64,000 nt of DNA from Kappaphycus alvarezii (lineage: Eukaryota > Rhodophyta > Florideophyceae > Gigartinales > Solieriaceae), in contig NADL03000517.1 in assembly GCA_002205965.3 (NCBI GenBank), forward strand, positions 1,364,001 to 1,428,000, given 5' to 3'. The notes beneath the pieces are model-generated. The model searched no databases, was not told the DNA's origin, and saw only the letters and a program-made list of their open reading frames with translations. Position numbers and translations under genes: made by a program. Within the stretch, counting starts at the first letter, position 1. Every line of letters begins with the position of its first letter. Shown here one piece after another: positions 23,128-35,714 of the stretch.

Positions 23128-26100
23128 CGGCTTCGCAGGTAGTGGCGGGGAGTTCGGGTGCGGAGAGCTTCGGGTGGAGAGGCTGGGGTTGCCGACGGAA
23201 GGTTGCGACGTTCGGGAGAAGAGGACCAAACGTATTTGGATTCGGAGAGCCCAAATATAGCGGATTGGCGTTGAGATGTCACAGGGGCGATGGTAGCGAA
23301 GGTTCTCGAGGTTGGGAAGGTGGAGAGAATAGGGAGAGTTTGAAGAGAAGAGGCGGTAAGCCTCTTTCAGGCACGAGGTGCTACCTCAAAGCGGGCGAGA
23401 TGCCGGTAGGCTGCGCTGTTAAATGTGTGGTATATGATTCGGATGGCGGCCTTGAAATCGAACAGGCCTGGAGTACTTGACTGCGAACATGGTAGGGCGC
23501 AAAAGACAGCGCTATCGAAGAACATCACAGACACACTGCAATTTGAGATGAGAATGACCCCAAAAGTTTTTTCCAAATTAATTTTTTGGATTGTATGGAA
23601 GGGGTGACGTTGATTGGACAAGAAAGATGCAAGTTATCCATCCAATGAGCGCTCGATTACAAGAGTTGGAGCCAATGGAGCTTACTGTGTATGACAAAGC
23701 CAGCGTTGCCTTGACGGATTTCTTTCACGTTAATGGTAAAATTAATAAATAAATCATAGAATATTAAGGGCTGTGCAATACGGTACAACGCAACAATAAT
23801 TTTATTGTGCTATGTCAAAGTTGAACGGTAGCGGTGTGCGGTCGGGAGGTCGGAATACAACGTGGCGCCCATTTGTGGTTGATGTCAACAAGAGGATTTT
23901 GAAAGATGGAAGGATTCGGGACACTGATTCTGATATTTGAAAAACTTCCATGCTGGAAGCTGATTGGCCCGCCCAGGTTATTATGCAATATACTTGAGAA
24001 TAAGTGCCTCCTTACACCCGTTGTGCTCTGCTCCTACTTGACGGCCCCTTCCCGGGAATAACAATATTCCCGGCCAAACTATTTGTCGAATCCTACAGTA
24101 GCTAGCTAGTCATATGAGTACAATTGTCCTCTGGACACTAGAGGTCACACTAAACTGTAAAGGAATGGTACCCTTCAAGGGTACTTGAGGTTAGTGCCGT
24201 ACATACTGTACGGTACACTGTACTGTACAATAGTGCACTGGACATTACTGCGCGGTACAGAACGTACAGTATAGTATCTAACCGGCTGCACCGTAACGCA
24301 AGATACTGTGCTATGCACTATTTTTGTCAACTGCTGGCTTCCACGCCAGCTTGGCGGTGCAAGTGAAAGCCGGCGCAAGATTCGCAGATATGTTCGAGGA
24401 TGCAATGACACCAGGCTAAACGACTAAAAATATCATTACTCCAACTGTACGTACAGTACCGCATCTTCGAGCCGAACTGGTTCAGCACCGTAGCATTACA
24501 GTCCACCTTGACAGTTGTACTTTACAGTCTTACATTTTTTATTTTCATTACAAACCTATCGAAATAAAGTATTTACAGAATTACAGGTGACAAACGGTAG
24601 TGTACAGCAGAAGTGCGATATTGGTGCTGAATTGGAACTCTGTTACGTGGGTGAGATCAAACGCAGTGCGCGGCGCGGCGGTTTGATAGCAGTGGACAGT
24701 ACAGTACTGTACAGCACGTACAGCACAGTGGCGACGCGAAGATTCGAGGTGTGAGTGCCTACGAGGTACTTGGGAGCGTGGCAATAACATCAGCGTATCA
24801 GCACTGTCGATTCTCTTCGTAGAGAGGAAGTTCTTGGCGAGCATGAAGGCAAGATGACACAGCATCACGGTAACTGCAAGTTGGGTGCGCGCTTCAAACG
24901 TAGTCGTTCTAGCAGGTGTGGGCAGAACCAGTTTGGGGCATCTGCACTAACTAGGGCTTAAATACATTCAGGCCACCGAGGAAGGGCATCGCGCCTGGAA
25001 TGGGCCCATGTCACACAGGTAGGGGAGCCCTACCTCTCAAGTCTGGATCGTTTCGCACGGAGCCCATTGTTGTGCTGTGTGCGACGGCGGGGCATTAAGG
25101 AACAGTAGACGGGTTAGTGCGGCTGCGGACGCGAAACAAAGTTAGGCAAGACCACTGAGGTTGGAAGCTTACAAGTCGTGCAAGGTAATCTGCATCCCCC
25201 GGAACCCGCGGCCGCCCCGATGGATAGGAAGATGGAGTTTGAAAGCGGGTGGAAGGATGAATTGCGGCTACTAAAGGGCATGTTGTACGAAGGCCGTCAT
25301 ACAGCATGTCGAACAGTCAGAGGGCGATCATATGACTTGCTGCTTGAAGGTGGGGGTGTGCCGGGAGCGGACTGTCATTTCATGGGCGTTGGGCTAACCA
25401 AGAGGACGGCGGGAGGATAGGGTGAGTTGGTTGTATAATATCAGAGATTGTCAATGGACAGGCGCTCTTAGGATAAGGAAGGGGACCTCTTGCGGAAAAG
25501 TGCGACCACTAGCTAGGTTTGAACAGATCTTTGGCGAGGAGATTATGTTCTGCGTTGTGATGATGTACAGTGCAGATGTCAAACTTCCATATAGAAGCGT
25601 CGATGCCACAGGGATCTGTGCTGGCGTGGTAATGGCGGCAGCGCTGCGGTATGTTCGAATCATCATTGAAGGGGTGGCCCGATGGCTGCACAGTATGACT
25701 AGTAACAGAACTTACTCTTGTGATGTTCTTGGGGGTACAGACTCTACTACGCTTACTTGAGTGGCTGAAAGACTATCGCAGCAAGTGTACCACTCGAGCC
25801 TTGCAATAGCCGACTCCCTGAGAGCAAAGGTCATGGGAGTGTCATCGGATCTTATTATGCAGATTTGATTCCATCACACGCTTACTAGCTTTAGAGAGTC
25901 CCTTGCACAGAATATATATAATTACCAGTACATGATAGATGCCATCACTGAGAGCGATTGGACATTATAGCCTGGCTAAAGTATGTTAATTATTGTTTGC
26001 TTATCTGTATGCAGGGTTTACCCTCCAACATGACCAATATCAATAATCCTTCTTTCGTGAATGTGGACAAAACAAACTGGCACGCTGTGGGGCAGTGTGA

Positions 26101-27340
26101 TGGTTGAATTTGTGGTATGACGCCTGAGAAATAGGTTTCTAAATGCCAATGCACCATCGGCACCGTTCCTGCTATTACAGGGAGTTACTGGGGTATGGGG
26201 CGCCGGCAGCGGCCCAAATGATTTGCAGTCAGAGCTACCACGATGTAATACCAGTTGTATCATTTTAGCCACCAGCCATTAGTCGGCCGGAAGTTCAAAG
26301 GGCAGGGAGGTGTGTGGTTGTCCGCATTGGGCCGCAGAGTTTCAGGACACAAAGGCAATGAATGTATAAACTTTTGCTTAATATGAGTTGCCAAGCTCTT
26401 AGGCTTACTTCGACAGACTACGAGTCCCATTTTTAGCTCGTTACCGACAGGTCTGAAAGATTCTACTCTTGCATTAATGAGAATTGTCTGAGTGGCTGAA
26501 AATAATGAGATCGGTGCTGGTCTAGGAGATTGATTTCACCTCAAGTGGTCCACATAGAAGTTTACTTGATGTGGTTTGATCTTAAAATTAATCGGCATTC
26601 GAAGAAAACAGTTTTTGGTAAAGAAGCTTCTCTTGACGCGTCGAGGCACTCAGCCTTGCTTTGAACTGTACCGCGAACAGGACGGTACGGATGCATACCA
26701 AAGCGCACTGGGAATATTTTCGAGTTCATCCCCCGAAACGAGATCAACTCTACTGGTGATGTATCACGTGAAGTGTGTAACGTGAAGAACCATTGGCACA
26801 TGAAGCCCTGAGAAACTCACCGTTCTAGGAACCCCTAGCGTACTAGATACAAACTGCATTACAGGTTTTCATCAGGTGAGTGCACTGTCAAAACAAGATC
26901 ACCCACCCATTCAGACATTTGGAGCGATCCCTGCAGGGAGTGGTTTTGTTGGGATTCGTCACATTATGACCGTCAGAGTTGCACTAAGCAAGGTAGGCTA
27001 CAGCTGCGGATGTAAACATCAGGTCAGCACGACAAGTATTGACCTGGTGTTGAGCCCGCGAACTTTGAGTACACCCGTGTTCCGGCGAAGCCTGCAGAAA
27101 CAGGCGAACCTCTTTCCATGCGGGTGTTGTGGGTGAATGAAAGTAGGAGGCATCGCATAACTGACGATTGCGCTCGTATGATGCTTGGCAACAAAGCTAA
27201 GCGCCAGCCCAGCGACGGCTACCATTGCCGCAGAGGGAAAGAAGCGTGTGATGCGGTAACACTGTTACCCTTATCACGGGTTATAGGCGCACGGTATCCC
27301 CGCTGTTGATATTGACTCTGCATCGTTGAGCCTTCCTCCG
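23128..27340. other. Long gene-free stretch upstream of the RING gene
   Basis: No family is recognisable on either strand over about 4.2 kb. GTACAG-type words are dense at 24,190-24,740, within about 1.1-1.6 kb of the RING gene start. The longest frame (25,422-25,760, plus) has no motif and uneven codon use. Nothing else stands out. Confidence 0.45.
24190..24740. repeat. GTACAG/CTGTAC palindromic word cluster
   Basis: Many copies of TACTG and CAGTA words, often meeting as palindromes: ACTGTACGGTACACTGTACT near 24,207, CTGTACGTACAGTACC near 24,446 and GACAGTACAGTACTGTACAG near 24,697. These are interspersed with unrelated sequence, so it is a cluster rather than one tandem array. It lies in the 5' flank of the minus-strand RING gene. 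Confidence 0.75.
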
Positions 27341-27349
27341 TGACCAGTT

Positions 27350-28760
27350 TAGTTTTGCTTCATTCTGCGTCTGGGCCCTGCTCCACTCCCGACCGTCAGC
27401 AGTTTCACTCCCTACTGCAAGCTGAGCCCAAGTCTAAGCGCCGGCACTAGAGAGAAAATTCAAAACTCTGAACCGATCTCCTGGTTCATCTATAGCAACC
27501 AAAAAGAACTCCTCATCTGTCAGCGTGTGGTACAGGAAGAACTCCTCGACCTACCACCGAGCCTCAAGCGCACACCAACCAAGCTTACTTGCACGGGCTG
27601 CCCATATGGCAACCTCCGTCCCAAGACTCATCAAGCCACCATCCAATCCTGCGCTCTGGACGTCGCCTTCTCCTCGGATGTATGCGGCCCGATCCACGTG
27701 CACTACCTTCAGATGATCACCTACTTCATTGTAGCCCTCGCCTCACGCTCAGCCGTGCTGACCGTTGCTGTGTACAGAAGAGAAGTTATTGCCGCCTTGA
27801 AGAACAACCCGCAGTCAATTTTAAACGAACATGGTCCCCACAACCAAATGATCCCAACAGCCAACGCCAAGGAATACCTTTCCAACGCGACCCGTGACCT
27901 GTGCGCACAACACGGCATTACTTCCCAACCTTCGATCCCCCCCCACGTCACGAAACAACTCCGTTGCCGAGCGTCAACTGGGGACAATCAGTGGTGCCAA
28001 TTGTGCGGCCCTCTACCGCACGCAACCACTGCATATCTGCTGAGGGCACAACGTGCACGACGCACTCTTCAACTAAAACGTAGGGAGCCACTCCTCCACC
28101 CACCAGCTCTGGTAATTTGCGTAGAATGGCGAACCACCCAACCTTAGCGGCCTCTTCCCCCTTGGTTGATTGGGCACTGCGTGGGCGGCACACACCAAGG
28201 CCAGGATTCGCAAGCTTGACCCGCTGTCATTCCCCGTCCGCTACATGTACGTTGAGAGTATGCGCAACATTGCAGTCCCCAACTTTGAAACAAGCACACG
28301 CCAGCGCATCCGCACGGTAAACTTCTCGCCCTACTACCCCGAGCAGGACCTCGTCCGCACATCCTTCCCAATAGCTCCCAACTCAAGGCCCGTGTCTCCC
28401 ATCACCGTCATACCCCCACACCCACGGCGCCGCCTCAGTCCGACAAGCACACAGAATCATAACCGGACAAACATCATTGGGAAACTTTCCGCAACACCGA
28501 GCACACCAACCTAAATGACGCCAAAGCCATCAAGTGGCTCAGCAAAGAGGATAGACCACCCAAGGCGCGACTTATATCTGTACTCACGAAATACAAGTAC
28601 AGGAGCGCCCCGACCGACATACTCCTCGAGCGAAAAGCACAATGCGCTCTCTTAAGCAACAAAATGGAAGCCTCGCCGCACAGCAACCCACACGGGTGAC
28701 TAGTCGAAAGTCGGAATCCTCATCTCCATCGCTGGGCATTTGACCACTTCGAGATTACAT
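27350..28760 (+). mobile_element. Ty1/copia-type retrotransposon fragment, fossil
   Basis: Plus-strand copia-type fossil. The best part (27,527-28,000) is integrase: a Cys pair CTGCPYG, then SSDVCGPIHVHYLQ with the first acidic residue of the catalytic triad, then NAKEYLSNATRDLCAQHGI with the second, followed by a proline-rich segment. The region at about 28,190-28,350 reads as the integrase C-terminal part (VRTVNFSPYYPEQD, divided between frames), and 28,450-28,690 may be the start of reverse transcriptase. No gag, no complete reverse transcriptase and no terminal repeats were seen. It is broken in many places. It belongs to a different copia lineage from the two minus-strand fossils, judging by the integrase text. 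Confidence 0.65.
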
Positions 28761-29639
28761 TAAATGGGCCCTCGTCTAAAGGTACAACGGATTCAGAAAG
28801 CCAGCACGCGTCAAACGGCACCTGCTATTCAACGGCTTCTTAGCCCACCCAGCTCCCCCCGCTGCCGTTCTCGTCATGAATTTCTACGGCAGCCCGTCTT
28901 GTGGATTCAACGCCACTTGCGCATGCCGCAACATTTCAAATGTATGCACACTACCATACAAGTTGATTGGGTTTCCGCCAGCACACGTATCCGTTGCAGT
29001 ACAGTAGATGAACCCCCAATGCTGCTTCCGAGTCGCAGAAGAATGGGACACGCGCAACGGCCTTCCACAGAGCCTGGAAGGCTTGTGCTTTTTCCCCCGA
29101 TACTGCTTCCCGTCCTAAAGGCTGCCCTTGCTCCTCCCCGTCGACAATTTTTCAAATTGGGGCATGGGGGGAAAGAGTCCTTTATTTCATAGGTCTCAGG
29201 GGGGATCAAGCTATGAGCCTCGTCAGGAGGTCAGGTAGTGGGGTATGTGCACAAAATGTCGGTGATTCAGCATGACCGGACGAGTAGGTCCGCGGAGCAC
29301 GGTATTGTGAAGACGGTAGTACAGTACTGACGTGAGGTCAAGTTTAGGGAAAGATATTGAGACCTTGTGATCCTTGACATACTGAAAGGTACGACTGATC
29401 CGTATGATGACGTCACGATACTTTTCTTGGAATCGATCCGAAGTAACCTGAGTTGGATACGAAACTTCGAACATGTCGTAAGGCCTTGTGTGGGAGAGCC
29501 ACATTAATTTCATTCTAAGGGGCGAATGATGGGCTGTTTTACTTCGTCCTCTGACACTTCTAGCGGGGGAATCTAAACGGAGTTTGGAGAGAAGAAAAGG
29601 AGAAAACAGAAACGGGTCTGCGTCTCCGTGACCCTGTGA
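28761..29639. other. No gene recognised
   Basis: Possibly decayed 3' sequence of the preceding copia-type fossil, but no motif is visible. The 142-codon plus frame at 28,764-29,192 has no recognisable domain. Single GTACAG words occur near 29,000 and 29,320. Confidence 0.35.
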
Positions 29640-29912
29640 CTACATCGACAGGTTACGGCAGGCGAGGAGGCATGCCGCATTAGACAGTACAGCTTGCGCT
29701 GCGTATCTATGCATAGATTTCGTTATAAGAGGTTCAATACCTGAGAATATTGAGCCTTCATGCAGTAAAGGAAGCGCATTTGTATACCTGTATTGCTCCA
29801 TTTGGAGCTTAGAACCATCTCCTTTGGTGCAAGGTGCGTGGAAGCCAGTAAATGTGAATGGCAAAGATTCATTGTCACCCATCTTGAACTTCTGCGAAGT
29901 CGTTCCAGCCAC
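29640..29912 (-). mobile_element. LINE 3'-terminal fragment
   Basis: Minus-strand frame of 90 codons whose last residues, MHRYAAQAVLSNAACLLAC, match the C-terminus of the LINE copy at 17.5 kb (QRHAAAAVMSNTACLLAG). Upstream residues are less similar. It is a heavily 5'-truncated third copy of that lineage, ending near its stop. Confidence 0.5.
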
Positions 29913-30360
29913 ATCCTTGCAATGATTGTCTCTAGCACGCAGTAGTATCGTATCGTTGACATGTGCGTCACGCGCGCGCGCGACGAAAGTTATTTACGTC
30001 ATCGTTCTCCTCTGAATTTGACATACTATAGCACCTTCTCCTTCACGAAGTTGCTTATACCTACGGTCCTCACTCGTCCTCCTTTACTATGCTCAGCCGC
30101 AAACAGATACTAAATATTCTTCCCTGTCCGTGCTTACCCTTTCTGCGGTCCTCTCCAAATTCACGGCTGTTCTGCCTAGATATTTCAATACTGTATCCAC
30201 CTCTCTAAATCGATACCAAATCAAGTTCTTTTTCCCTTTTTGCTTACCTCCTTCTCCAAATTCATTTCTTCTGAGAAAAAGGGCGCAAATGCACTAGTGC
30301 AAATTCTCTTTTAAATTCATTTTATCTATTTCAAATCTATAGGATGCGCCCTCGGGAGCC
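29913..30360. other. No gene; pyrimidine-rich upstream region
   Basis: No coding signal. A CGCGCGCGCG run lies near 29,970. From about 30,050 the plus strand is rich in C and T, and it leads into the TATA-like word at 30,361. Confidence 0.4.
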
Positions 30361-30368
30361 TATTTAAA
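30361..30368 (+). promoter_or_regulatory. TATA-like element TATTTAAA
   Basis: TATTTAAA lies about 117 bases upstream of the first ATG (30,478) of the open frames that carry the acidic minisatellite. That ATG opens a four-codon frame whose stop overlaps the next ATG (ATGA at 30,488). The position suits a core promoter. Activity is inference. Confidence 0.35.
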
Positions 30369-30487
30369 CCCCTTTATTACAAGTGTCAAACCTCCCCGAT
30401 CATTATAACTACTACCGCTCTACATCTACCCATTAAAAACACCCTCAATCGCCTGCCACTCCCCAAATTCCACCAAAATGAATAACT

Positions 30488-31083
30488 CATGACCTCTAAC
30501 GCTATTTCCGAAACTCGCCACCATCGCCCCCTAAACTTCATTCCCCTACTTCCTTTCGACCATATTGACAGCGATATCTCCGCCCGCAAACCAAGAAGAA
30601 GGTGATCGAGCTCGTTCGTCGTTTGTTCATAGAGAATGAGGCGGAGGAAGTAAGTGACGGACAGGAGGGGGAGGTCGAGGATGGAGTGGGGAGATTTTTG
30701 AGGAGTGAGCGGCCCCGGGATTGGATTTCAAAAATGTGGACAATGAGGAGGACAATGAGGAGGACAATGAGGAGGACAATGAGGAGGACAATGAGGAGGA
30801 CAATGAGGAGGACAATGAGGAGGACAATGAGGAGGACAATGAGGAGGACAATGAGGAGGAAAATGAGGAGGACAATGAGGAGGATAAAGAGGGGGATAAG
30901 GAGGAGGATAGGGACGAGGAGGATGGGGGGGAGGAAGATATGGAAAGTGTTGTAATGGTGGGGCGGGGTCTGGATAGTATGGACCAGGTGGTCCCGATGC
31001 TGGAACTGGATGGGGGCATCTTTAGTGGTTTGGATATCTCCCAGGAGGAAATAGAGAACCGTAAGCCGTTCGTAGATATTTGA
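30488..31083 (+). CDS. Acidic-repeat protein, open frames in several phases
   Basis: No function is recognised. From ATG 30,488 the first frame reads MTSNAISETRHHRPLNF and LLPFDHIDSDIS before a stop. A second phase from about 30,590 reads TKKKVIELVRRLF and an acidic stretch (ENEAEEVSDGQEGEVEDG). The third phase from 30,721 carries about a dozen DNEE/EDNEE repeats coded by a 12-bp minisatellite, then DKEGDKEEDRDEEDGG, then a non-repetitive tail (MESVVMVGRGLDSMDQV) ending FVDI at 31,083. Protein-like text on both sides of the repeat suggests one gene whose phase has drifted, perhaps through repeat slippage or missed introns. An upstream TATA-like word supports the plus orientation. The minus-strand Ser/Leu-rich frame across the repeat is a shadow. 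A retroelement gag-type origin cannot be excluded. Confidence 0.35.
30738..30883 (+). repeat. 12-bp minisatellite (GGACAATGAGGA)n, about 12 copies
   Basis: Near-perfect tandem copies of GGACAATGAGGA, degenerating at the right end where AAATGAGGAGGA and GGATAAAGAGGG appear. The unit is a multiple of three, so copy number can vary without changing frame. In the plus frame from 30,721 it codes Asp-Asn-Glu-Glu. Confidence 0.95.
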
Positions 31084-31515
31084 GGAGACTTTCTGGTAGG
31101 TATGGATATTTTGGATGATTTTTTGGATCTAATGTTGGGAATTAAAAATTTAAGGAGTAGAATCGTTTCTGGCTCTATTTGGAATCATTTAAGTATCTTT
31201 TCTTGGGATTTTCACGTCCACAAATTATTATTTCTATGAACTTTATGATATTTAGTAAGGGGTAGTCAAGATGTTAGTGGTAGCAAAAATTCTATATAGG
31301 CTGAGTGAGCTGCTTCCTCAGAGCGAGTTCAAGCAATTTGGGAGACAATCTGAAAGTCGTACTTGGGCAGGAACGAAGTTGAGAGTCAACTGCAGACCTA
31401 GTAAGCATTCCTGTTAGTTTTTGTAAGTGACGGTAGGTGGTGCAGCCTGCATCTCCTGAATATGCTTGTAGACCATTGGTCCCTCATCCATATGTACCAC
31501 TTCTTGATCCTGCAA

Positions 31516-34500
31516 CTATACCGCGGTAGCAATTTTTTCGCTTGCAATACCTTCGTTCTGAGATATTGATCGTCGGATATCTCCCTTCCGCAGACTTACC
31601 GCTGTCACATACGTTCCTGAAAGTTCATGCAGTTTCTTATCCAGTACAATAATATACAGTGCCGGGTGCGAAAGTAGCGCTTGCATGTGGAGGTCCTCTC
31701 TGTGATAGCGATCCAGGGTTTCCGACCACATATCCTCGGCATCACATAATCCGTATAGTGGTTTAAAGATTTTGAAGAACTCTCCGGGTGGCAGCCCGAA
31801 CTGGGGTGCGGGGTTTTCGATGAAGATGTAACGCATATGAGGGGCTTTCAGACTGAAGGAAGGCCTGCGTGACATCAGGCGTCCAAACGTCAAAATATTA
31901 GATCGCAGAAAGGGCGAGGAGCAAACCTGATTGAGGCTAGTTGCATACTCTGTGACGTGTGAAACATGATTTTCTTTTTCTTGCCTCGGTGCCCACCAAT
32001 TACATATCGCGACTTGAATTTTACATCCCCATTTTCAGTTGACTTGATCGCTAGAATAAAGAGCCCCAGAATCACATTGCCACTGGGGATATATATTCAC
32101 GGAAAATGACCTTAACAGTTCCACACTGCAACAGTACTTTCATTTCAGCTCGTATTGCGTTATCCATCTCTTTGGATCAGCATCGAGGGTAATTCAGGTC
32201 CAGCACCTCGGTGAGGAAGTTATCCTTGTCGCGGGGCTGCACAGCAGGCGTTTTGTAGACATACAAAGACCGATGTAGATCTATTAATAATTCTTCTGAA
32301 GAGTCTTCAGGGATCTTGTAAGGCTTTACTTGCGCCAAACCGAAGGGCTTCGGTGGACCATTAGATCCATCTGCGCAAAAGTAGGCAAGGAATTTGTCAC
32401 GATCTTTCGCGATCACCGCGAAAGGCCCTGTCCTTTCTAGTATGCGGTCAGATTTAAGTTTTTCTCTCCAAACTAGAACTCGGTCTCCGAGTTCGAACAA
32501 GATGTCAGCAGCATGGGGAACTTTGCGGCGTAATCCACGTTGTACTCGTAGTCGCGCCATATCTTGCTCCATCGCAAGTACTGATTCCGTCGCAATCAAA
32601 TCGCGTGCCGGCAGTGTAGCGTGAGGCACCGAGAGTTCCAAAAAAATATCGTTGAAGGGTATTAGCCGAACACCAGTGCCGAAGGCACGATTCCTTCTGG
32701 TCCCACTGTGTCATTAAGTGATCTTACAGACATGGAAAATAGAAAAGCCTCAGTGACCTCAGAGTACACCTTTTGCAGTTTACGGTAGGTGTTGCGAAGG
32801 AGATTATGGTATCGTTCTCCGATTCCTTGAGCGTTAAGCGATTCGATTCCTGATTTCGCCACAACGAAACCTGATGCGCGGCCAACGGTGAAGAATGATT
32901 CCTTTAATTGGGAGCCCTGTTACACTTGTATCTTGTTAAGGAGACCACCGTAAACACTCGATCAACACTCGACGAGCGCTTCCAAAAATGATTTTGTCGG
33001 CACGTCGCGTAAGAAACGGGCGGCACTAAAACGCGTAAAGCTGTCAACTATATGGAGGATTAGTTCTCCATTGTTTGTGTGGTGCGTTTGCACTGCTTCA
33101 TCGTCAGGAGATGAGTCAGATCCAGTATCTGAATTACGATGGCAATTTGAGACGCCACGATCAGTTGGATTAGGCAACTGATAGATTGTGTGTGACAACG
33201 CATGCAGAAGCCGAATCTCTGAGGTGACTTTACCGGGCTATTCATGTACGCAACGTTTCATGACCTTTGTTCTGTGGAAGCCTGAAAAATTTTCATCCGA
33301 GCCACAGATGTGGCAAAGTAGGGGCTTTCTATCCCGATTAGGTGGATTTTTGGAGAAAAAATTACGGAGATTGGCACACTTCGTGCCATGGTATCGTCAA
33401 TCTTTATATATATGTCTGTAATTTCTTGGGGGCCTTCCATGCTTCTGATAGAATATTGTACCACCGTTCCCGTTTCGATTCCTGCTATGGTGGTTTTCAA
33501 GATCCAGTTGTAGTTGCTCGCGTAGGGCAAGGATGAATCTGTGATAAGTGTAGTTAGAAAATCTTATCTAGTAGACTTTTTCGCCCAAGGATATTCAAAT
33601 ACAGAGGAACACAAATACAGAATTTTACGCTGATTGGTACGGAATTCTTCAGGACATTGTGGCGACAAGGAATTGATTCTCTGCACAAGAAGATCCAGTC
33701 CGATGCTGATATTTGACGTGTTTTTCTCCTTCATAACGTGATACAGCGTTACAATTTCCAGTTCTGACTGTGCCTCCGGCTGTCAGGCATCAGATTCAAA
33801 CCCACTTAGCATGATTCTAACCTGATCTCCGAAATTATTTCTCGTCACATCATATTTTGCGAAGAAAAAGTAACGCGCCGAACCACTGAACAAATTGAAG
33901 AAAAAACTACCCTCTGCTTTTCAGATAAGCGAATTTGGACTACGCAAGCCTCGTAGTTTCGAACGGCGTTGGCTATGGGGCGTATTTAGTGCAAGTCAGG
34001 ATCATGGTCTACAATGAAGGTCGCATCTGTGAGAAGGGATGTGACAGCAGTGACAATACTCGAATCTGGAGATGGATCTCTATGTTTCCCGACAACTTGA
34101 TATCCTCGCACAGAGCTTTGACCAAAATTTATAATTTGGTCAGGGTTAGTTCTAGCTAATTCTGCTTAAATCGGAGTTGTTTGGATACTTCGCCAGAAAT
34201 CTTGGCTTGGTACTAGTATCCCATCCCGAACATTTTCCTCATTAATGGGTAGCCGGTGCCCTTGATTCGTCGCAATGCGAATGATGGGAATAATTTGGGC
34301 AGGCTTGTCGACGCCATCGTTACTTTTTGCGATCATTGTGTCACGGGTTGGAACTTCTTCGATAGACAGAAGTAATTTGTAGCGATTAATGACTACTTTG
34401 GCCAATTCAAGTACGCTGTCAGGAGTTCCCACCACAACTGATGCCAGATACACTAGTGCTCTAGCACTTGGGACCATTTTTAGTGCTGCTCTATCAATCA

Positions 34501-34594
34501 CGGAGAGAACGCCCCCAGCTTTGGCAGGCAGCTGTAAAACTGAGCTGATTTTTGAGCAATTTGATCGGGTACGGCGGTTCTCGTAACAGCTCAT
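31516..34594 (-). mobile_element. Ty1/copia-type retrotransposon, fossil
   Basis: Third copia-type fossil, minus strand. Integrase parts lie at about 33,250-32,180 (HIVDSFTRFSAARFL, then GIGERYHNLLRNTYRKL, then the C-terminal region with ADILFELGDRVLVWREKL). Reverse-transcriptase parts follow at about 32,075-31,516 (GEFFKIFKPLYGLCDAED, a copia-type motif). The region 33,260-34,594 has minus-strand frames in the place expected for protease and gag, but I cannot confirm them. RNase H and terminal repeats were not found. It is broken in many places and looks older than the element at 13-17.5 kb. Confidence 0.65.
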
Positions 34595-34599
34595 CTTGG

Positions 34600-35714
34600 A
34601 ACAAAATTTTCGCCGGCGGTAGTCCCATCCGTATCATCATTACGATGTCACTAGTGTCCGATTATGCTCCGATCGGGCTCATCTCCAGCGTGATGCGGGC
34701 TGCTCGCAAACTCATCTTTGCACTGGCGTTACTGGTTTTGTACTGGTCGATCGACTTGAATAAACGGGTGTGAGCGTTCATGCGGGCATCCGCATTAATA
34801 TGGGTGTTTTCCATGGCAGAGAGTTGGAGTCGCACAAATCCGGATTGTCCCGAGACTCTGGTGTAGTTGGGTCCCAACCCAAGGGCTAGGTGAGGGTTTG
34901 GTGAAACGAAAACGAGGGAGGATGAGTAGCGGACTAGTTGTCACTTTACTATTCATGTTATCCCTAGTGGCCCCACTACCCGGAAAGGGGGACGGCTACT
35001 CCGTCCTGTATTATGTACCACCGTGCTGTGACAACCTCAGCACAGTGAGCCACCCTCAAAGCACAATTACTGAGCGGCGGAATTGTTTTACACAGCAGCT
35101 GTAATGCTGTTCTCGACATTTTACAGTATCTATTCAACATGTGTACTGAACTGAAGCACATTTGGCATCAATTGAGTTTATTTTTAAAATGAGAGATCTC
35201 GCGATTTGGGGGGCGGAATCTTGAATTTCGCTAAAAGTAGGACATGACTATACCTTTACACACAATGTTGACCGCCGATGTAACAACAAGTCACAGAACA
35301 CACGTCGATTTCCAAGAATCAGTTGCCCACTTGAGGGGCAATGCAGCCTCTGATACAAGCATTAGGGACACAGTATAAATAGTGATGGGTTTATAGTGGC
35401 GATAGAGACATAGGTGCCATTTTGTAGTGGGGACCTAGTTGTAACTCAACCGCAAAAATCTTTATAACGCATAAACAGACCGGTGACTTTTACAATCCCA
35501 AAGACCACTGCAGTAATTAAGTTTGTGCAAGACCTCTAGTATCCCCATCTTCATATATCTGCTGCAGATTGCATTAAGAACGATTATGGCCAGTTAGAAC
35601 AAAGCGTGCGCAGCTGTGAACCCCGCGCTTTGCTTTGTCCGGTCCTTTCTTGTACTAACCTTTCTTGAGCTTCCCCAAAACCCCCACAGGCCTGCCCTTT
35701 GGAGAAGATAGTGC
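34600..35714. other. No gene recognised
   Basis: Only short frames without motifs on either strand. Nothing repeated or palindromic stands out. Confidence 0.4.

Noticed and set aside
30627-31019. Minus-strand Ser/Leu-rich frame (SSLSSSLSS)
   Set aside because: It is the reverse complement of the 12-bp minisatellite and has no protein-like ends; the plus frame has them.
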